NCBI GenBank assembly: GCA_029203105.1
Contig: CP119318.1
Coordinates: forward strand, 1,998,501 to 2,062,500
Source: Candidatus Kaistia colombiensis
GTDB lineage: Bacteria > Pseudomonadota > Alphaproteobacteria > Rhizobiales > Kaistiaceae
Direction: 5' to 3'
DNA length: 64,000 nucleotides
The first letter of the stretch is position 1. Every line of letters begins with the position of its first letter. The notes beneath the pieces were generated by a model, which did no database searches, was not told the origin of the DNA, and saw only the letters and a list, made by a program, of their open reading frames with translations. The position numbers and the translations under genes were made by a program. This document shows, piece after piece, positions 17,150-25,841 of this stretch.

Positions 17150-17968
17150 ATGGCCGCACTGGATAAGATGTTCGATGTGAGGGGCAAGTCGGTGATCGTC
17201 ACCGGCGGCGCCAGCGGCATCGGCCGGGCCTATGCCGAGATCATGGCCGAGCATGGCGCCAGGGTCTGTATCTTCGACATCGATCCCGAGGGCACGCCGC
17301 GGGTCGTCTCCGACATGACGGCCAAGGGTTGGGACGTCTGGTCCCAGATGGTGGATGTGAGCGACCGTCCGGCTATGGCGGCGGCCTTCGACGCCGTCGT
17401 CGCGAAGCATGGCCGCATTGATACGGTCTTCGCCAATGCGGGCATCGATCCCGGTCCCGGCTTCAACACGGTGACTGGCGAACGCTTTCCGGGCGGCGCG
17501 ATCGAGAACATTCCCGACGAGCAGTGGGATCGGGGAATCGAGCTCAATCTGAACTCGGTCTACACGACGGTGAAGAACGCCGTCCGCCACATGAAGCCAC
17601 ATGGCGGTGGCGAGATCATCGTCACGTCGTCGATCGCCTCGATGATCAACGAGAGCATCGTCGGCACCTCTTACATGCCGGCCAAGGCGGCGGTGAACCA
17701 CTTCGTCCGCCACATGGCCATGGAACTCGGCGCCTATGGCATCCGCGTCAACGCGATCCTGCCTGGCCCGTTCATCACCAACATCGCCGGAGGAAGGCTG
17801 CGCAACAAGGCCGACCGCGCCGCCTTCGAGAGCCAGTCGCTGATCGGGCGTATCGGCGACATTGAGGACATCAAGGGCCTGGCGCTGCTGCTCGCGTCGC
17901 CGGCCGGTTCGCTTTTCACCGGCTCGCTGATCGTCATCGACGGCGGGGCTCTGACGCGCATGACCTGA
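17150..17968 (+). CDS. SDR-family NAD(P)-dependent oxidoreductase
   Basis: A 272-residue classical short-chain dehydrogenase. The Rossmann motif is TGGASGIGRA near residue 19, with an Asp after beta-2 (FDIDPEG) pointing to NAD preference. NAG is at about residue 97, the catalytic Ser is in VTSSIAS, and YMPAK supplies Tyr and Lys. It has a strong GGGAGGG ribosome site six bases before the ATG. It lies between the hydroxyquinol dioxygenase and the second ABC system. It could oxidise a side chain or alcohol group of the aromatic substrate; the substrate cannot be read from the sequence. Confidence 0.88.
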   Translation: MAALDKMFDVRGKSVIVTGGASGIGRAYAEIMAEHGARVCIFDIDPEGTPRVVSDMTAKGWDVWSQMVDVSDRPAMAAAFDAVVAKHGRIDTVFANAGIDPGPGFNTVTGERFPGGAIENIPDEQWDRGIELNLNSVYTTVKNAVRHMKPHGGGEIIVTSSIASMINESIVGTSYMPAKAAVNHFVRHMAMELGAYGIRVNAILPGPFITNIAGGRLRNKADRAAFESQSLIGRIGDIEDIKGLALLLASPAGSLFTGSLIVIDGGALTRMT

Positions 17969-18040
17969 CGCTTCTACCTGAGGCCGGTTCCGTCGAGGAG
18001 GGCGGGGCCGGAGACACCTTATCAACGGGAGGGAACAACA

Positions 18041-19348
18041 ATGACCTACTACAACAAGCTGGTGAAATCGGGCCTGCGCCCCAGCCGCCGGACCATTCTG
18101 AAGGGGCTCGGCGCCAGCGCGGCGGCCAGCACGCTCGCCCTGCCGGGCTATGCCCGCGCCGAGACCGCCGGCAAGATCAAGATGGGGTACATCACCCCGG
18201 CGACCGGCCCGCTCGGGCTCTTCGGCGAGACGGACGGCTATACCGTCCAGAAGATCCGCGATTTGCTCGGCGGCAAGCTGCAGTCGGCCAATGGCAAGAC
18301 CTACGAGATCGAGATCCTCGAGCGCGACAGCCAGTCGAGCCCGAACAAAGCAGCGGAAATCGCCAGCAACCTCATCCTGAATGACGAGGTGCATCTGCTC
18401 GTTCCGGCCGCGACCACCGACACCATCCTGCCGGCTTCCGAACAGGCCGAACTCTATGAAACGCCCTGCATCTCGGCCGGCGCGCCCTGGCAGGCCGTCG
18501 TTTTCCCGCGCGGCGGCGGCAAGCAGACCTTCGAGTGGACCAACCACTTCTTCTGGGGGCTCGACGAGGCCCTGAACACCTTCGTCGGTCTCTGGAACCA
18601 GCTCGATACCAATAAGAAGGTCGGCATGCTGTTCCCCCAGAACATCGATGGCGAGACCTGGGGCAACGATGAATACGGTCTGCCGGCGCCCACTCGCAAG
18701 GCCGGCTATGAAGTCGTCGTGCCCGGCTATTTCCAGCCGCGCACGAATGATTTCTCGGCCCAGATCGCCGAGTTCAAGAAGAATAACTGCGAGATCATCG
18801 GCGGCATCACCTATCCGGACGATCTGAAGACCTTCGTCACCCAGTGCAACCAGCAGGGCTACAAGCCGAAGGCCATCACGGTCGCGGCGGCGCTTCTGTT
18901 CGCGGGCAGCGTCGAGGCGATGGGGCCGCTCGGCAACGGCATGTCGTCGGAAGTCTGGTGGACGCCGGCCTTCCCGTTCAAGTCGTCGCTGACCGGCCAG
19001 GTCAGCAGCGATATCGCCGCGCAGTGGGAGGCCGACACCAAGCGCCAGTGGACGCAGCCGCTCGGCTATTCGCACGCGCTGCTCGAGGTTGCCATCGACA
19101 TCCTCAAGCGCTCGTCCGACCCGCTCAGCCGCGAAGCGAACCGCGACTCGATGGTCGCCACCGATCTGCAAACGCTGGTCGGCCACATCAAGTTCGATGG
19201 TCAGCCGCACAAGAACGTCTGCAAGACGCCGATCTTCGGCGGCCAGTGGGTGAAGGGCGAGACGTGGCCCTATGACCTGAAGATCGTCGACAACACGGTC
19301 AATCAGCTCTTCGCCCCGCAGCAGAAGATCCAGTCGATCGTCTGGTGA
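18041..19348 (+). CDS. ABC transporter substrate-binding protein, branched-chain amino acid/aromatic type (system 2)
   Basis: A 435-residue periplasmic binding protein, paralogue of the one at 9748. The N-terminal region contains RPSRRTILKGLGASAAAS, a Tat signal, ending near GYARAE. The mature protein opens with KIKMGYITPATGPLGLFGE. PFKSSLTGQ, NVCKTP and GGQW align with system 1, so the two systems share an ancestor but have diverged clearly. The start is preceded by a GGGAGGG site. The ATPase gene follows within about 25 bp. Ligand unknown, probably a related aromatic compound. Confidence 0.92.
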   Translation: MTYYNKLVKSGLRPSRRTILKGLGASAAASTLALPGYARAETAGKIKMGYITPATGPLGLFGETDGYTVQKIRDLLGGKLQSANGKTYEIEILERDSQSSPNKAAEIASNLILNDEVHLLVPAATTDTILPASEQAELYETPCISAGAPWQAVVFPRGGGKQTFEWTNHFFWGLDEALNTFVGLWNQLDTNKKVGMLFPQNIDGETWGNDEYGLPAPTRKAGYEVVVPGYFQPRTNDFSAQIAEFKKNNCEIIGGITYPDDLKTFVTQCNQQGYKPKAITVAAALLFAGSVEAMGPLGNGMSSEVWWTPAFPFKSSLTGQVSSDIAAQWEADTKRQWTQPLGYSHALLEVAIDILKRSSDPLSREANRDSMVATDLQTLVGHIKFDGQPHKNVCKTPIFGGQWVKGETWPYDLKIVDNTVNQLFAPQQKIQSIVW

Positions 19349-19373
19349 CATGAACCGGGACGCGGGGGGAGTG

Positions 19374-20102
19374 ATGGACAGGGAAATCCTGCTGAAAGCG
19401 CGCGGTGTGTCGAAGTCCTTCGGCGCCGCCCGCGTCCTGCACGAGGTGAGCTTCGAGGTGCATCGGGGCGAGGTGCTGGGCATCCTCGGCCCGAACGGCG
19501 CCGGCAAGACGACGCTGTTCAACATGATCAGCGGCGATCTGAAGGTGTCGGGCGGCGAGATCCAGCTCGGTGAAACGGCGCTTCGCGGCGAGCCGCCATA
19601 CCGGCGCTGCCAGATGGGGATCGGGCGGACCTACCAGATCCCGCGTCCCTATTCGGGCATGACTACCTTCGAGAACCTGCTGGTTGCCGCCGCGTTCGGC
19701 GGCGGCCGGTCGGAGAAGCAGAGCTATGCCTTCTGCGCCGAAGTCCTGCGGCAGTGCGAGCTCACCGACAAGGCGAATGTCTCGGCGGGCTCCCTGACAC
19801 TGCTCGACCGCAAGCGGCTCGAGCTGGCGCGCGCGCTCGCCTCGGATCCGAAGCTTCTGCTTTTGGACGAGATCGCGGGCGGGCTGACCGACGATGAATC
19901 GAAGGCGCTGGTGGCTTTGGTGCGCCGCATCCGCGATCGCGGCATCACCATCGTGTGGATCGAGCACGTCCTGCACGCGCTGATGGCGGTGGCCGACCGA
20001 CTGATGGTGCTGAACTTCGGCGAGAAGATCGCCGAGGGCGTGCCGGCCGAGGTGATCGCGCTGCCAGAGGTCCAGCGCGTCTATATGGGGATCGAGGTAT
20101 GA
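19374..20102 (+). CDS. ABC transporter ATP-binding protein, LivG type (system 2)
   Basis: A 242-residue ATPase with Walker A GPNGAGKTT, the signature variant LTLLDRKRLELARAL and Walker B LLLLDEIAGGL, closely parallel to 11096. The ATG at 19374 is chosen because a G-rich ribosome site (GGGGGGAG) is just upstream; the ATG at 19350 has none. The stop overlaps the next start (ATGA). Confidence 0.9.
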   Translation: MDREILLKARGVSKSFGAARVLHEVSFEVHRGEVLGILGPNGAGKTTLFNMISGDLKVSGGEIQLGETALRGEPPYRRCQMGIGRTYQIPRPYSGMTTFENLLVAAAFGGGRSEKQSYAFCAEVLRQCELTDKANVSAGSLTLLDRKRLELARALASDPKLLLLDEIAGGLTDDESKALVALVRRIRDRGITIVWIEHVLHALMAVADRLMVLNFGEKIAEGVPAEVIALPEVQRVYMGIEV

Positions 20103-20827
20103 CCGCCGTTCTTTCCACCCACGGGCTGATCGCCCGCTATGGGGATTTTCAGGCGCTCTATGGCGTCGATACCGAATTGCACGCGGGCGAGGCCGTCGCG
20201 CTGATCGGCGCGAACGGTGCGGGCAAGTCGACCTTCCTTCGTTCGATCATGGGACTGCTGCCGGTCGGCCGCGAGATGGTGCTGCTGGATGGCGAACCCA
20301 TCGGCGGCACGGCAACCGACCGCATGGTACAGAAGGGCATAGCCATCGTCCCGGAGGGCCGCCGCCTCTTCACCGGCATGTCGGTCGAGGACAATCTGCG
20401 CGTCGCCATAGACCAGGCCGCCCGCTTTGGCGCCAAGGGCGGCTGGACGCTGACGCGGCTCCAAAAGCTGTTCCCGATCCTCGCCGAGAAGGCCCGCGCA
20501 CCCGTGCAGAGCCTTTCGGGCGGACAACAGCAGATGGTCGCCATCGGTCGCGCGCTGCTCTGCCAGCCGCGCGTGCTGCTCTGTGACGAGATCAGCCTCG
20601 GCCTCGCGCCAAAGGTGATCCGCGAGATCTACGCCGCCTTGCCCGAGATCCGCGCCGCCGGCACGGCGATGATCGTTGTCGAGCAGGATGTGGGCTTGGC
20701 CCAATCCGCTTCGGACCGCCTCTACTGCATGCTGGAGGGGCGCGTGACCCTCACCGGCAAGTCCGGCGACGTCACGCGCGAACAAATTGGCAAAGCGTAT
20801 TTTGGAGCGGGCCATGCAGTGGTTTGA
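20099..20827 (+). CDS. ABC transporter ATP-binding protein, LivF type (system 2)
   Basis: A 242-residue ATPase. Walker A is GANGAGKST, the signature is LSGGQQQMVAIGRALL and Walker B is LLCDEISLGLAPK, with a C-terminal KAYFGAGHAVV. It overlaps the LivG stop by 4 bp and overlaps the LivH start by 14 bp. Paralogue of the gene at 11812. Confidence 0.92.
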   Translation: MTAVLSTHGLIARYGDFQALYGVDTELHAGEAVALIGANGAGKSTFLRSIMGLLPVGREMVLLDGEPIGGTATDRMVQKGIAIVPEGRRLFTGMSVEDNLRVAIDQAARFGAKGGWTLTRLQKLFPILAEKARAPVQSLSGGQQQMVAIGRALLCQPRVLLCDEISLGLAPKVIREIYAALPEIRAAGTAMIVVEQDVGLAQSASDRLYCMLEGRVTLTGKSGDVTREQIGKAYFGAGHAVV

Positions 20828-21677
20828 CGCATTGGTGCAGGGGATCCTGCTGGGCGGCATGTATGCCCAATATGCGCTCGGCATGGCGCTGATGTTCGGC
20901 GTGATGCGGATCGTCAACATCAGCCATGGCGACCTGGTGATCCTTCTGTCGCTGATCGGCATCTCGATGGCCACGGCCTGGGGCCTCGCGCCCGTATCGG
21001 TGCTGATCATCCTGGTGCCGCTCGCGGTGCTGATGGGCTGGGTGCTGCAGAAGCTCGTGCTGAACCGCGTCGTCGGTAGCGATCCGCTGCCCTCGCTGAT
21101 CGCGACCTTCGGCCTGTCGATCGCCTTGCAGAACCTGATGCTGCAGATCTGGTCGGCGAACAGCCGGTCGCTGCCGGGACATGGCATCGAGAGCCAGTCG
21201 ATCGAGATCGGCGGCATCTATATCGGCCTGCTGCCGCTGATCGTGCTCGCGGTTGCCACCGGCCTGACCTGGGGCGTCGACCTGATGCTGAAGCACACGC
21301 GCTTCGGCCGGGCGCTTCGCGCCGCGTCGTCCGACGTCGAGGCGGCGGCGATGACCGGTATCAATCCGCGCGCCGTCTATGCGTTGGCGACCGCGGTCGC
21401 CGTCGGCATTCTCGGCTTCGCCGCCGTTTTCCAGTCGCTGCGGTCGACCGTCGCGCCGGCGGATGGTCCCGCCCAGCTGATCTACGCCTTCGAGGCGGTG
21501 ATCATCGGCGGCATGGGCGCCGTCTGGGGCGCCTTTCTCGGTTCCATGGTGCTCGGCATATCGCAGGCCATCGGCTTCCGCATCGATCCGGGCTTCGGCG
21601 TGCTCGCCGGCCATATCGTCTTCCTGATCGTGCTGGCCACCCGCCCGCAAGGCCTGTTCGGAAAGGCATCGACATGA
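20814..21677 (+). CDS. ABC transporter permease, LivH type (system 2)
   Basis: A 287-residue polytopic permease. MQWFDALVQGILLGGMYAQY and NISHGDLVILL at the N-terminus and FEAVIIGGMGAVWGAF near the C-terminus match LivH. The ATG at 20814 lies inside the end of the LivF gene and has GGAG upstream. An earlier ATG at 20787 would add nine charged residues and is less likely. Paralogue of 12513. Confidence 0.92.
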   Translation: MQWFDALVQGILLGGMYAQYALGMALMFGVMRIVNISHGDLVILLSLIGISMATAWGLAPVSVLIILVPLAVLMGWVLQKLVLNRVVGSDPLPSLIATFGLSIALQNLMLQIWSANSRSLPGHGIESQSIEIGGIYIGLLPLIVLAVATGLTWGVDLMLKHTRFGRALRAASSDVEAAAMTGINPRAVYALATAVAVGILGFAAVFQSLRSTVAPADGPAQLIYAFEAVIIGGMGAVWGAFLGSMVLGISQAIGFRIDPGFGVLAGHIVFLIVLATRPQGLFGKAST

Positions 21678-22702
21678 GTGCAATTTCCTTTGCCACGACC
21701 GAGGCGCCGGAGGTCCTGGTCCAGCGCCAGACCTCGTCCGGCCGCATCGCGATGACGCTCGCGGTGCTGGGCGTGGTGGCCGTCGCGACCATGCCCTGGT
21801 GGGCCTCGACCGGCACGATCCGGTCCATTCTGGTGCTGTGCTGCTACATCGCCGTCGCGCAGATGTGGAACCTGCTGGCCGGATATGCGGGCCTGGTCTC
21901 GGTGGGGCAACAGGCCTTCATGGGCGCCGCGGGCTATGCGCTTTTCGTCCTGGCGCAGACCTATGGCGTCAATCCCTTCGCAGCGGTCTTCCTGTCGCTG
22001 CTGGTGCCGGCCGTGCTGGCGGTGCCGCTCTACCTGCTGCTCCATCGGCTGGACGGGCCTTATTTCTCGATCGGCACATGGGTGGTGGCCGAGGTGTTCC
22101 GGCTGGTCGCCTCGAACCTTCCGATTGTCAACTTCGGCGCCGGCATGTCGCTCCGGGTGATGAAGGACTATTCGGCCTTCGAGCGGAACGTCGCCATGTC
22201 GCTGCTCTGCGCCGCGATGCTGCTGCTGACGGTGGGTGGCAGCTACTGGCTGCTGCGCTCGCGCTACGGCCTCGCGCTGATCGCCATGCGCGACAATCCG
22301 GTCGCGGCTGCCAGCCAGGGCGTCAACGTCGCCAAGCTTCGCTTCCTGATCTATGTCGCCTCGGCGGTTGGCTGCGGTCTCGCGGGGGCGATCTACTTCA
22401 TGGCGCAGCTGCGCATCACCCCGGGATCGGCCTTCGATCCGATGTGGGCGAACGTGGCGATCTTCATCGTCATGGTCGGCGGCATCGGCTCGATCGAGGG
22501 TGTGCTGATCGGCGCACTGATCTTCTTCATCGCCGACCGCTGGTTCGGAGAGTACGGCGCCACCTATTTCGTCGTCCTCGGCCTGATGACCCTGCTCGTC
22601 GCGCTCTACGCCCGCACCGGCATCTGGGGCCTGATCTCGAAACGATGGGATGCGCCGTGGTTCCCGATCCGGCGAAAGCTGGTCGATCCGAACCGGCAAT
22701 AG
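21674..22702 (+). CDS. ABC transporter permease, LivM type (system 2)
   Basis: A 342-residue permease with about nine hydrophobic helices. LivM features are QMWNLLAGYAGLVSVGQQAF and FSIGTWVVAEVF, with the coupling loop around ASQGVNVAKL. The start overlaps the LivH stop by 4 bp. It ends ten bases before the alcohol dehydrogenase gene. Paralogue of 13385, again followed directly by a catabolic oxidoreductase. Confidence 0.92.
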   Translation: MSAISFATTEAPEVLVQRQTSSGRIAMTLAVLGVVAVATMPWWASTGTIRSILVLCCYIAVAQMWNLLAGYAGLVSVGQQAFMGAAGYALFVLAQTYGVNPFAAVFLSLLVPAVLAVPLYLLLHRLDGPYFSIGTWVVAEVFRLVASNLPIVNFGAGMSLRVMKDYSAFERNVAMSLLCAAMLLLTVGGSYWLLRSRYGLALIAMRDNPVAAASQGVNVAKLRFLIYVASAVGCGLAGAIYFMAQLRITPGSAFDPMWANVAIFIVMVGGIGSIEGVLIGALIFFIADRWFGEYGATYFVVLGLMTLLVALYARTGIWGLISKRWDAPWFPIRRKLVDPNRQ

Positions 22703-22712
22703 GGGGAGTTTC

Positions 22713-23729
22713 ATGAAAGCGGCAATCTTCGATACGGTCGGCGCTCTGCTGCGGATCGGCACCGTGCCCGACCCGTCGCCGGCACCAGACGAGGTAGTCC
22801 TGCGCATCGCCGCCTGCGGCATCTGCGGCAGCGACCTGCACATCACCGAAGATCCGGTGCCCTTCGGCATCGGGGCGGGCTTCGTACTCGGCCACGAATT
22901 CGCGGGCGACATCGTCGCCGTGGGTTCGGAGGTCACCGATCTGCGCATCGGCGACCGCGTCGCCGTCGTGCCGATGCGCGGTTGCGGCCACTGCGAATCC
23001 TGCCGGCGCGGCGATCCGGCCCGCTGTCCAGAAATGGTGCTGATCGGCGGCGGCTATGCCGAATATGCGACGGTCGCGGCGCGCCAGTGCCACATCCTGC
23101 CCGACGACGTGCCGCTCGAGGACGGCGCGCTGGCCGAGCCGCTCTCGGTTGCGCTGCATTGCATCGTTCGCTCCGGCATGAAGCCCGGCGACCGTGTCGC
23201 CATTCTGGGCGCAGGACCGATCGGCCTGCTCGTCGCCTTCTGGGCGAGGCGGATGGGCGCGTCCCATGTCGTCGTCGCCGACATTCATGAACACCAGCGC
23301 GAGCGGGCGCTGGCGCTCGGCGCGACAGGCTTCGTCCTTTCGGGCGAGCGCCTGTCCGAGAACCTCGCAGACGCTTGCGGCGGTGCTCCGGATATCGTCT
23401 TCGAATGCGTCGGCAAGCGCGGCCTGCTCGGCGCTGCGGCCGCAGCGGTTCGCCTGCAGGGCACGGTGGTCGGCGTCGGCCTCTGCATCGGCGGCGACGA
23501 ATGGGATCCGTTCGTGGCGCTGTCGAAGGAAGTGAACCTGCTGTTCTCAGTGTTCTTCCACCAGCGCAACGAATTCGGCGTCGCGCTCGACGCGCTGCGC
23601 GGCGGGCCGTTCGCGCCGCAGGCCCTGATCACCGACCGCATCGATCTTTCACCCGTTCCGCCGATCTTCGAGAGCCTTCGCCGCCGTACGACGCAGTGCA
23701 AAGTGCTGATCCAGCCGGAACTTGTCTGA
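22713..23729 (+). CDS. Zinc-dependent medium-chain alcohol dehydrogenase
   Basis: A 338-residue MDR enzyme. The catalytic zinc site is CGICGSDLH (Cys and His), with Glu in GHEFAG. The structural zinc lobe has four Cys in RGCGHCESCRRGDPARC. The cofactor motif GAGPIGLL is near residue 170, followed by VVADIHEHQ, which suggests NAD(H). AGGGGGAG precedes the ATG. It sits between LivM and an alpha/beta hydrolase, so it probably oxidises an alcohol or reduces a ketone of the aromatic substrate or its cleavage product. Substrate unknown. Confidence 0.88.
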   Translation: MKAAIFDTVGALLRIGTVPDPSPAPDEVVLRIAACGICGSDLHITEDPVPFGIGAGFVLGHEFAGDIVAVGSEVTDLRIGDRVAVVPMRGCGHCESCRRGDPARCPEMVLIGGGYAEYATVAARQCHILPDDVPLEDGALAEPLSVALHCIVRSGMKPGDRVAILGAGPIGLLVAFWARRMGASHVVVADIHEHQRERALALGATGFVLSGERLSENLADACGGAPDIVFECVGKRGLLGAAAAAVRLQGTVVGVGLCIGGDEWDPFVALSKEVNLLFSVFFHQRNEFGVALDALRGGPFAPQALITDRIDLSPVPPIFESLRRRTTQCKVLIQPELV

Positions 23730-23742
23730 GGAGGAGTAAGAA

Positions 23743-24531
23743 TTGGCCGTTCCTTTTGAAACGCTCGAATATGATATCGGTGGCACGAAGACGGTGGTGA
23801 AGGCCATCGGCAAGGGCAAGCCGGTGCTGTTCCTGCACGGCGCCTCGACGCTGGAAGGCTTCGACTTTGCCGAGGGCCTTGCCGACCGTTTTCGCGTGCT
23901 TTGCGCCAGCCATCCGGGCTTCGGCTTCTCGGGCGCGGCGCCGCACGTGACCGGCATGTCCGACATGGTGCTGCACTATCTGCAGCTCCTCGACGCGGTG
24001 GATCTCGCGGAAAAGCCGCATCTCGTCGGCTTCTCCATGGGCGGCTGGATGGCGACCGAGCTCGCCGGCGTGGCGCGCGAGCGCTTCGACAGGGTCGTGC
24101 TGGTCGCGCCGGCCGGTCTCAACGATCCCGAGCATCCCGCCACCAATCTCGGCGCGCTCGCGCCGCAGGATCTTCCGGCCTATCTGGCGCATGACGCTTC
24201 GGTGGCGCTCCGCTACTTCCCGGACGGCTCGGACGCCGCCTTCGCCGAGGCCTTCGGCGCCGATCGCGCCCGCGAGGGCGAGACGCTCGGCCGCTTGCTC
24301 GCGCCTTTCGGCATGGGCCACCCGAACCTGCGCCGCTTCCTGGGCCGCATCAACAATCCCGCGCTGGTCGTCTGGGGCGAGGAGGATCGCCTGCTGCCCG
24401 CGAGCCAGGCGCCGCTCTTCGTCGAGGCGCTGCCGGACGCGAGCCTGATCCTGGTCGAGGAGGCCGGTCACTTCGTCATGCAGGAGAAGCCCGGGACCGT
24501 GACCAAAATCGGCGATTTCCTCGCCGGCTGA
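23743..24531 (+). CDS. Alpha/beta hydrolase, MhpC/meta-cleavage-hydrolase-like
   Basis: A 262-residue serine hydrolase. The oxyanion segment is FLHGAST, the nucleophile elbow is GFSMGGW near residue 103, the acid is in GEEDRLLP, and the His is in EAGHFVMQEKP. The start is TTG at 23743 with a GAGGAG ribosome site 5-10 bases upstream; no ATG fits nearby. It lies between the ADH and the two-component monooxygenase. Hydrolysis of a ring-cleavage product, lactone or ester is plausible. No meta-cleavage dioxygenase of the catechol type is nearby, so the MhpC-like resemblance should not be over-read. Confidence 0.85.
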   Translation: MAVPFETLEYDIGGTKTVVKAIGKGKPVLFLHGASTLEGFDFAEGLADRFRVLCASHPGFGFSGAAPHVTGMSDMVLHYLQLLDAVDLAEKPHLVGFSMGGWMATELAGVARERFDRVVLVAPAGLNDPEHPATNLGALAPQDLPAYLAHDASVALRYFPDGSDAAFAEAFGADRAREGETLGRLLAPFGMGHPNLRRFLGRINNPALVVWGEEDRLLPASQAPLFVEALPDASLILVEEAGHFVMQEKPGTVTKIGDFLAG

Positions 24532-24558
24532 ACCGATTTCAAAGTGGAGGACAGATTC

Positions 24559-25779
24559 ATGAACAAGCCCATCAAGCACAGCCCCTGGGGCACCACCACC
24601 GACTATCGCGATCTGTTGAAAAAGATCGCCGAGATCGGCCCGATCCTAGAGGCCAATGCCGTCGCCGATGAGGAGAACGGCGAACTGACCGCGGCCACTT
24701 TCGAAGTGCTGAAGCCGCTCCGGATGTCGCATATTTTCGCTTCGGAGAACCTTGGCGGCGCGCAGTTGTCCCCGACCCAGGGGCTCGAACTGCTCGAAGC
24801 GATCACCTGGCACTCGGGATCGGCGGGCTGGGTCTCGATGGTGCATAGCGGCATTGGTGCGATGTCGGCCGCCTTCCTGCCGGACAGCGCCGTCGAGCGC
24901 CTGTTCGCGCCGGGCACTGACAACCGCTTCTCTGGCCAGGGTGCTCCCCTCGGCATGCTGAAGAAGGTCGATGGCGGCTATCGCCTGACCGGTAAGTGGA
25001 GCTATGGCAGCGGCTTCAGCCACGCGACCTATTCGCATAGTGCCGCCTTCGTCGACGACGGCACCGGCAAGCCGGCCAAGGATGCCAACGGCAATGTCAT
25101 CGTCATGTGCGCCCATGCGCCGATCTCCGAGCACAAGCAGCTCGGCAATTGGGACGTTCTGGGCCTCGGCGGCACCGGCAGCATCGATTACGCGGCCGAG
25201 GACGTCTTCATCGCCGACGATCTCGTCTTCCCGATCCTGACCGCGCCGCCGCTGCGCCAGAAGGAATTCTTCAGCCTGGGCGTTGTCGGCCTCGCCGCCA
25301 TCGGCCACACCGGCTGGGCGCTCGGCACCGGACGGCGGATGCTCGACGAGATCGCCAAGTTCGCCCGCGCCAAGTCCGGCCGGGCCGGACTGATCGGCGA
25401 GAGCGAGAAGTTCTGGTACGACTACGGCCGCGCCGAGGCCCGTTATCGGGCAGCTCGCGCTTTCGTCTTCGACGTCTGGCGCGACATCGAGGCAACGGTC
25501 GAGGCCGGCAACAGCGTTTCTACCAAGCAGATCAGCCTTGTCCACCTGGCCAAGTCGGAGATCCACGAAGTCGGCGTCGATGTCTGCAACTTCGCCTATC
25601 GAGCGGGCGGCGGCGCATCGCTGCGTGCCGGCGTGATCCAGCGTACCTTCCGCGAGATGATGGTGGCGGCCAACCACTTCACCATCGCGCCGTCGGTCGT
25701 TACCTCGGCCGGCCGCGACATCGGCGGCAGCTGGAACAATCGGGTCTGGCAGTTCTACGATCTGATCGAGAAGAAGTAG
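24559..25779 (+). CDS. Two-component flavin-dependent monooxygenase, oxygenase subunit (acyl-CoA dehydrogenase fold)
   Basis: A 406-residue group D flavin monooxygenase of the HsaA/resorcinol-hydroxylase kind, which uses reduced flavin from a partner reductase to hydroxylate phenols. The fold is acyl-CoA-dehydrogenase-like: an N-terminal helical domain, a middle beta domain with LTGKWSYGSGFSHAT and NWDVLGLGGTGSID, and a C-terminal helical bundle with YRAGGGASLRAG. The ATG at 24559 has GGAGGAC eight bases upstream. The flavin reductase follows 62 bp later. In gamma-resorcylate degraders a comparable oxygenase converts resorcinol to hydroxyquinol, which fits the dioxygenases here. Confidence 0.87.
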   Translation: MNKPIKHSPWGTTTDYRDLLKKIAEIGPILEANAVADEENGELTAATFEVLKPLRMSHIFASENLGGAQLSPTQGLELLEAITWHSGSAGWVSMVHSGIGAMSAAFLPDSAVERLFAPGTDNRFSGQGAPLGMLKKVDGGYRLTGKWSYGSGFSHATYSHSAAFVDDGTGKPAKDANGNVIVMCAHAPISEHKQLGNWDVLGLGGTGSIDYAAEDVFIADDLVFPILTAPPLRQKEFFSLGVVGLAAIGHTGWALGTGRRMLDEIAKFARAKSGRAGLIGESEKFWYDYGRAEARYRAARAFVFDVWRDIEATVEAGNSVSTKQISLVHLAKSEIHEVGVDVCNFAYRAGGGASLRAGVIQRTFREMMVAANHFTIAPSVVTSAGRDIGGSWNNRVWQFYDLIEKK

Positions 25780-25841
25780 TTCGAAGGGCCGGGCGGTCAT
25801 GCCGTCCGGCCCCCTTTCCATGCCGCAGAAGAGACACGTCG

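Noticed and set aside
16166..19525. Very long open frame (over 1,100 codons) on the minus strand opposite the dioxygenase, SDR and binding-protein genes
   Set aside because: It is the antisense frame of three well-supported plus-strand genes; its product is Arg/Asp/Gly-rich low-complexity with no family features. Long antisense frames are normal at this GC content. The same applies to 9637-11766, 57916-60090 and 3683-4957.
11096..20102. Degenerate ABC signature (LSLLDRKR or LTLLDRKR instead of LSGGQ) in both LivG-type ATPases
   Set aside because: This form is common in the LivG branch; Walker A and B and the H-loop are intact, and both paralogues share it.
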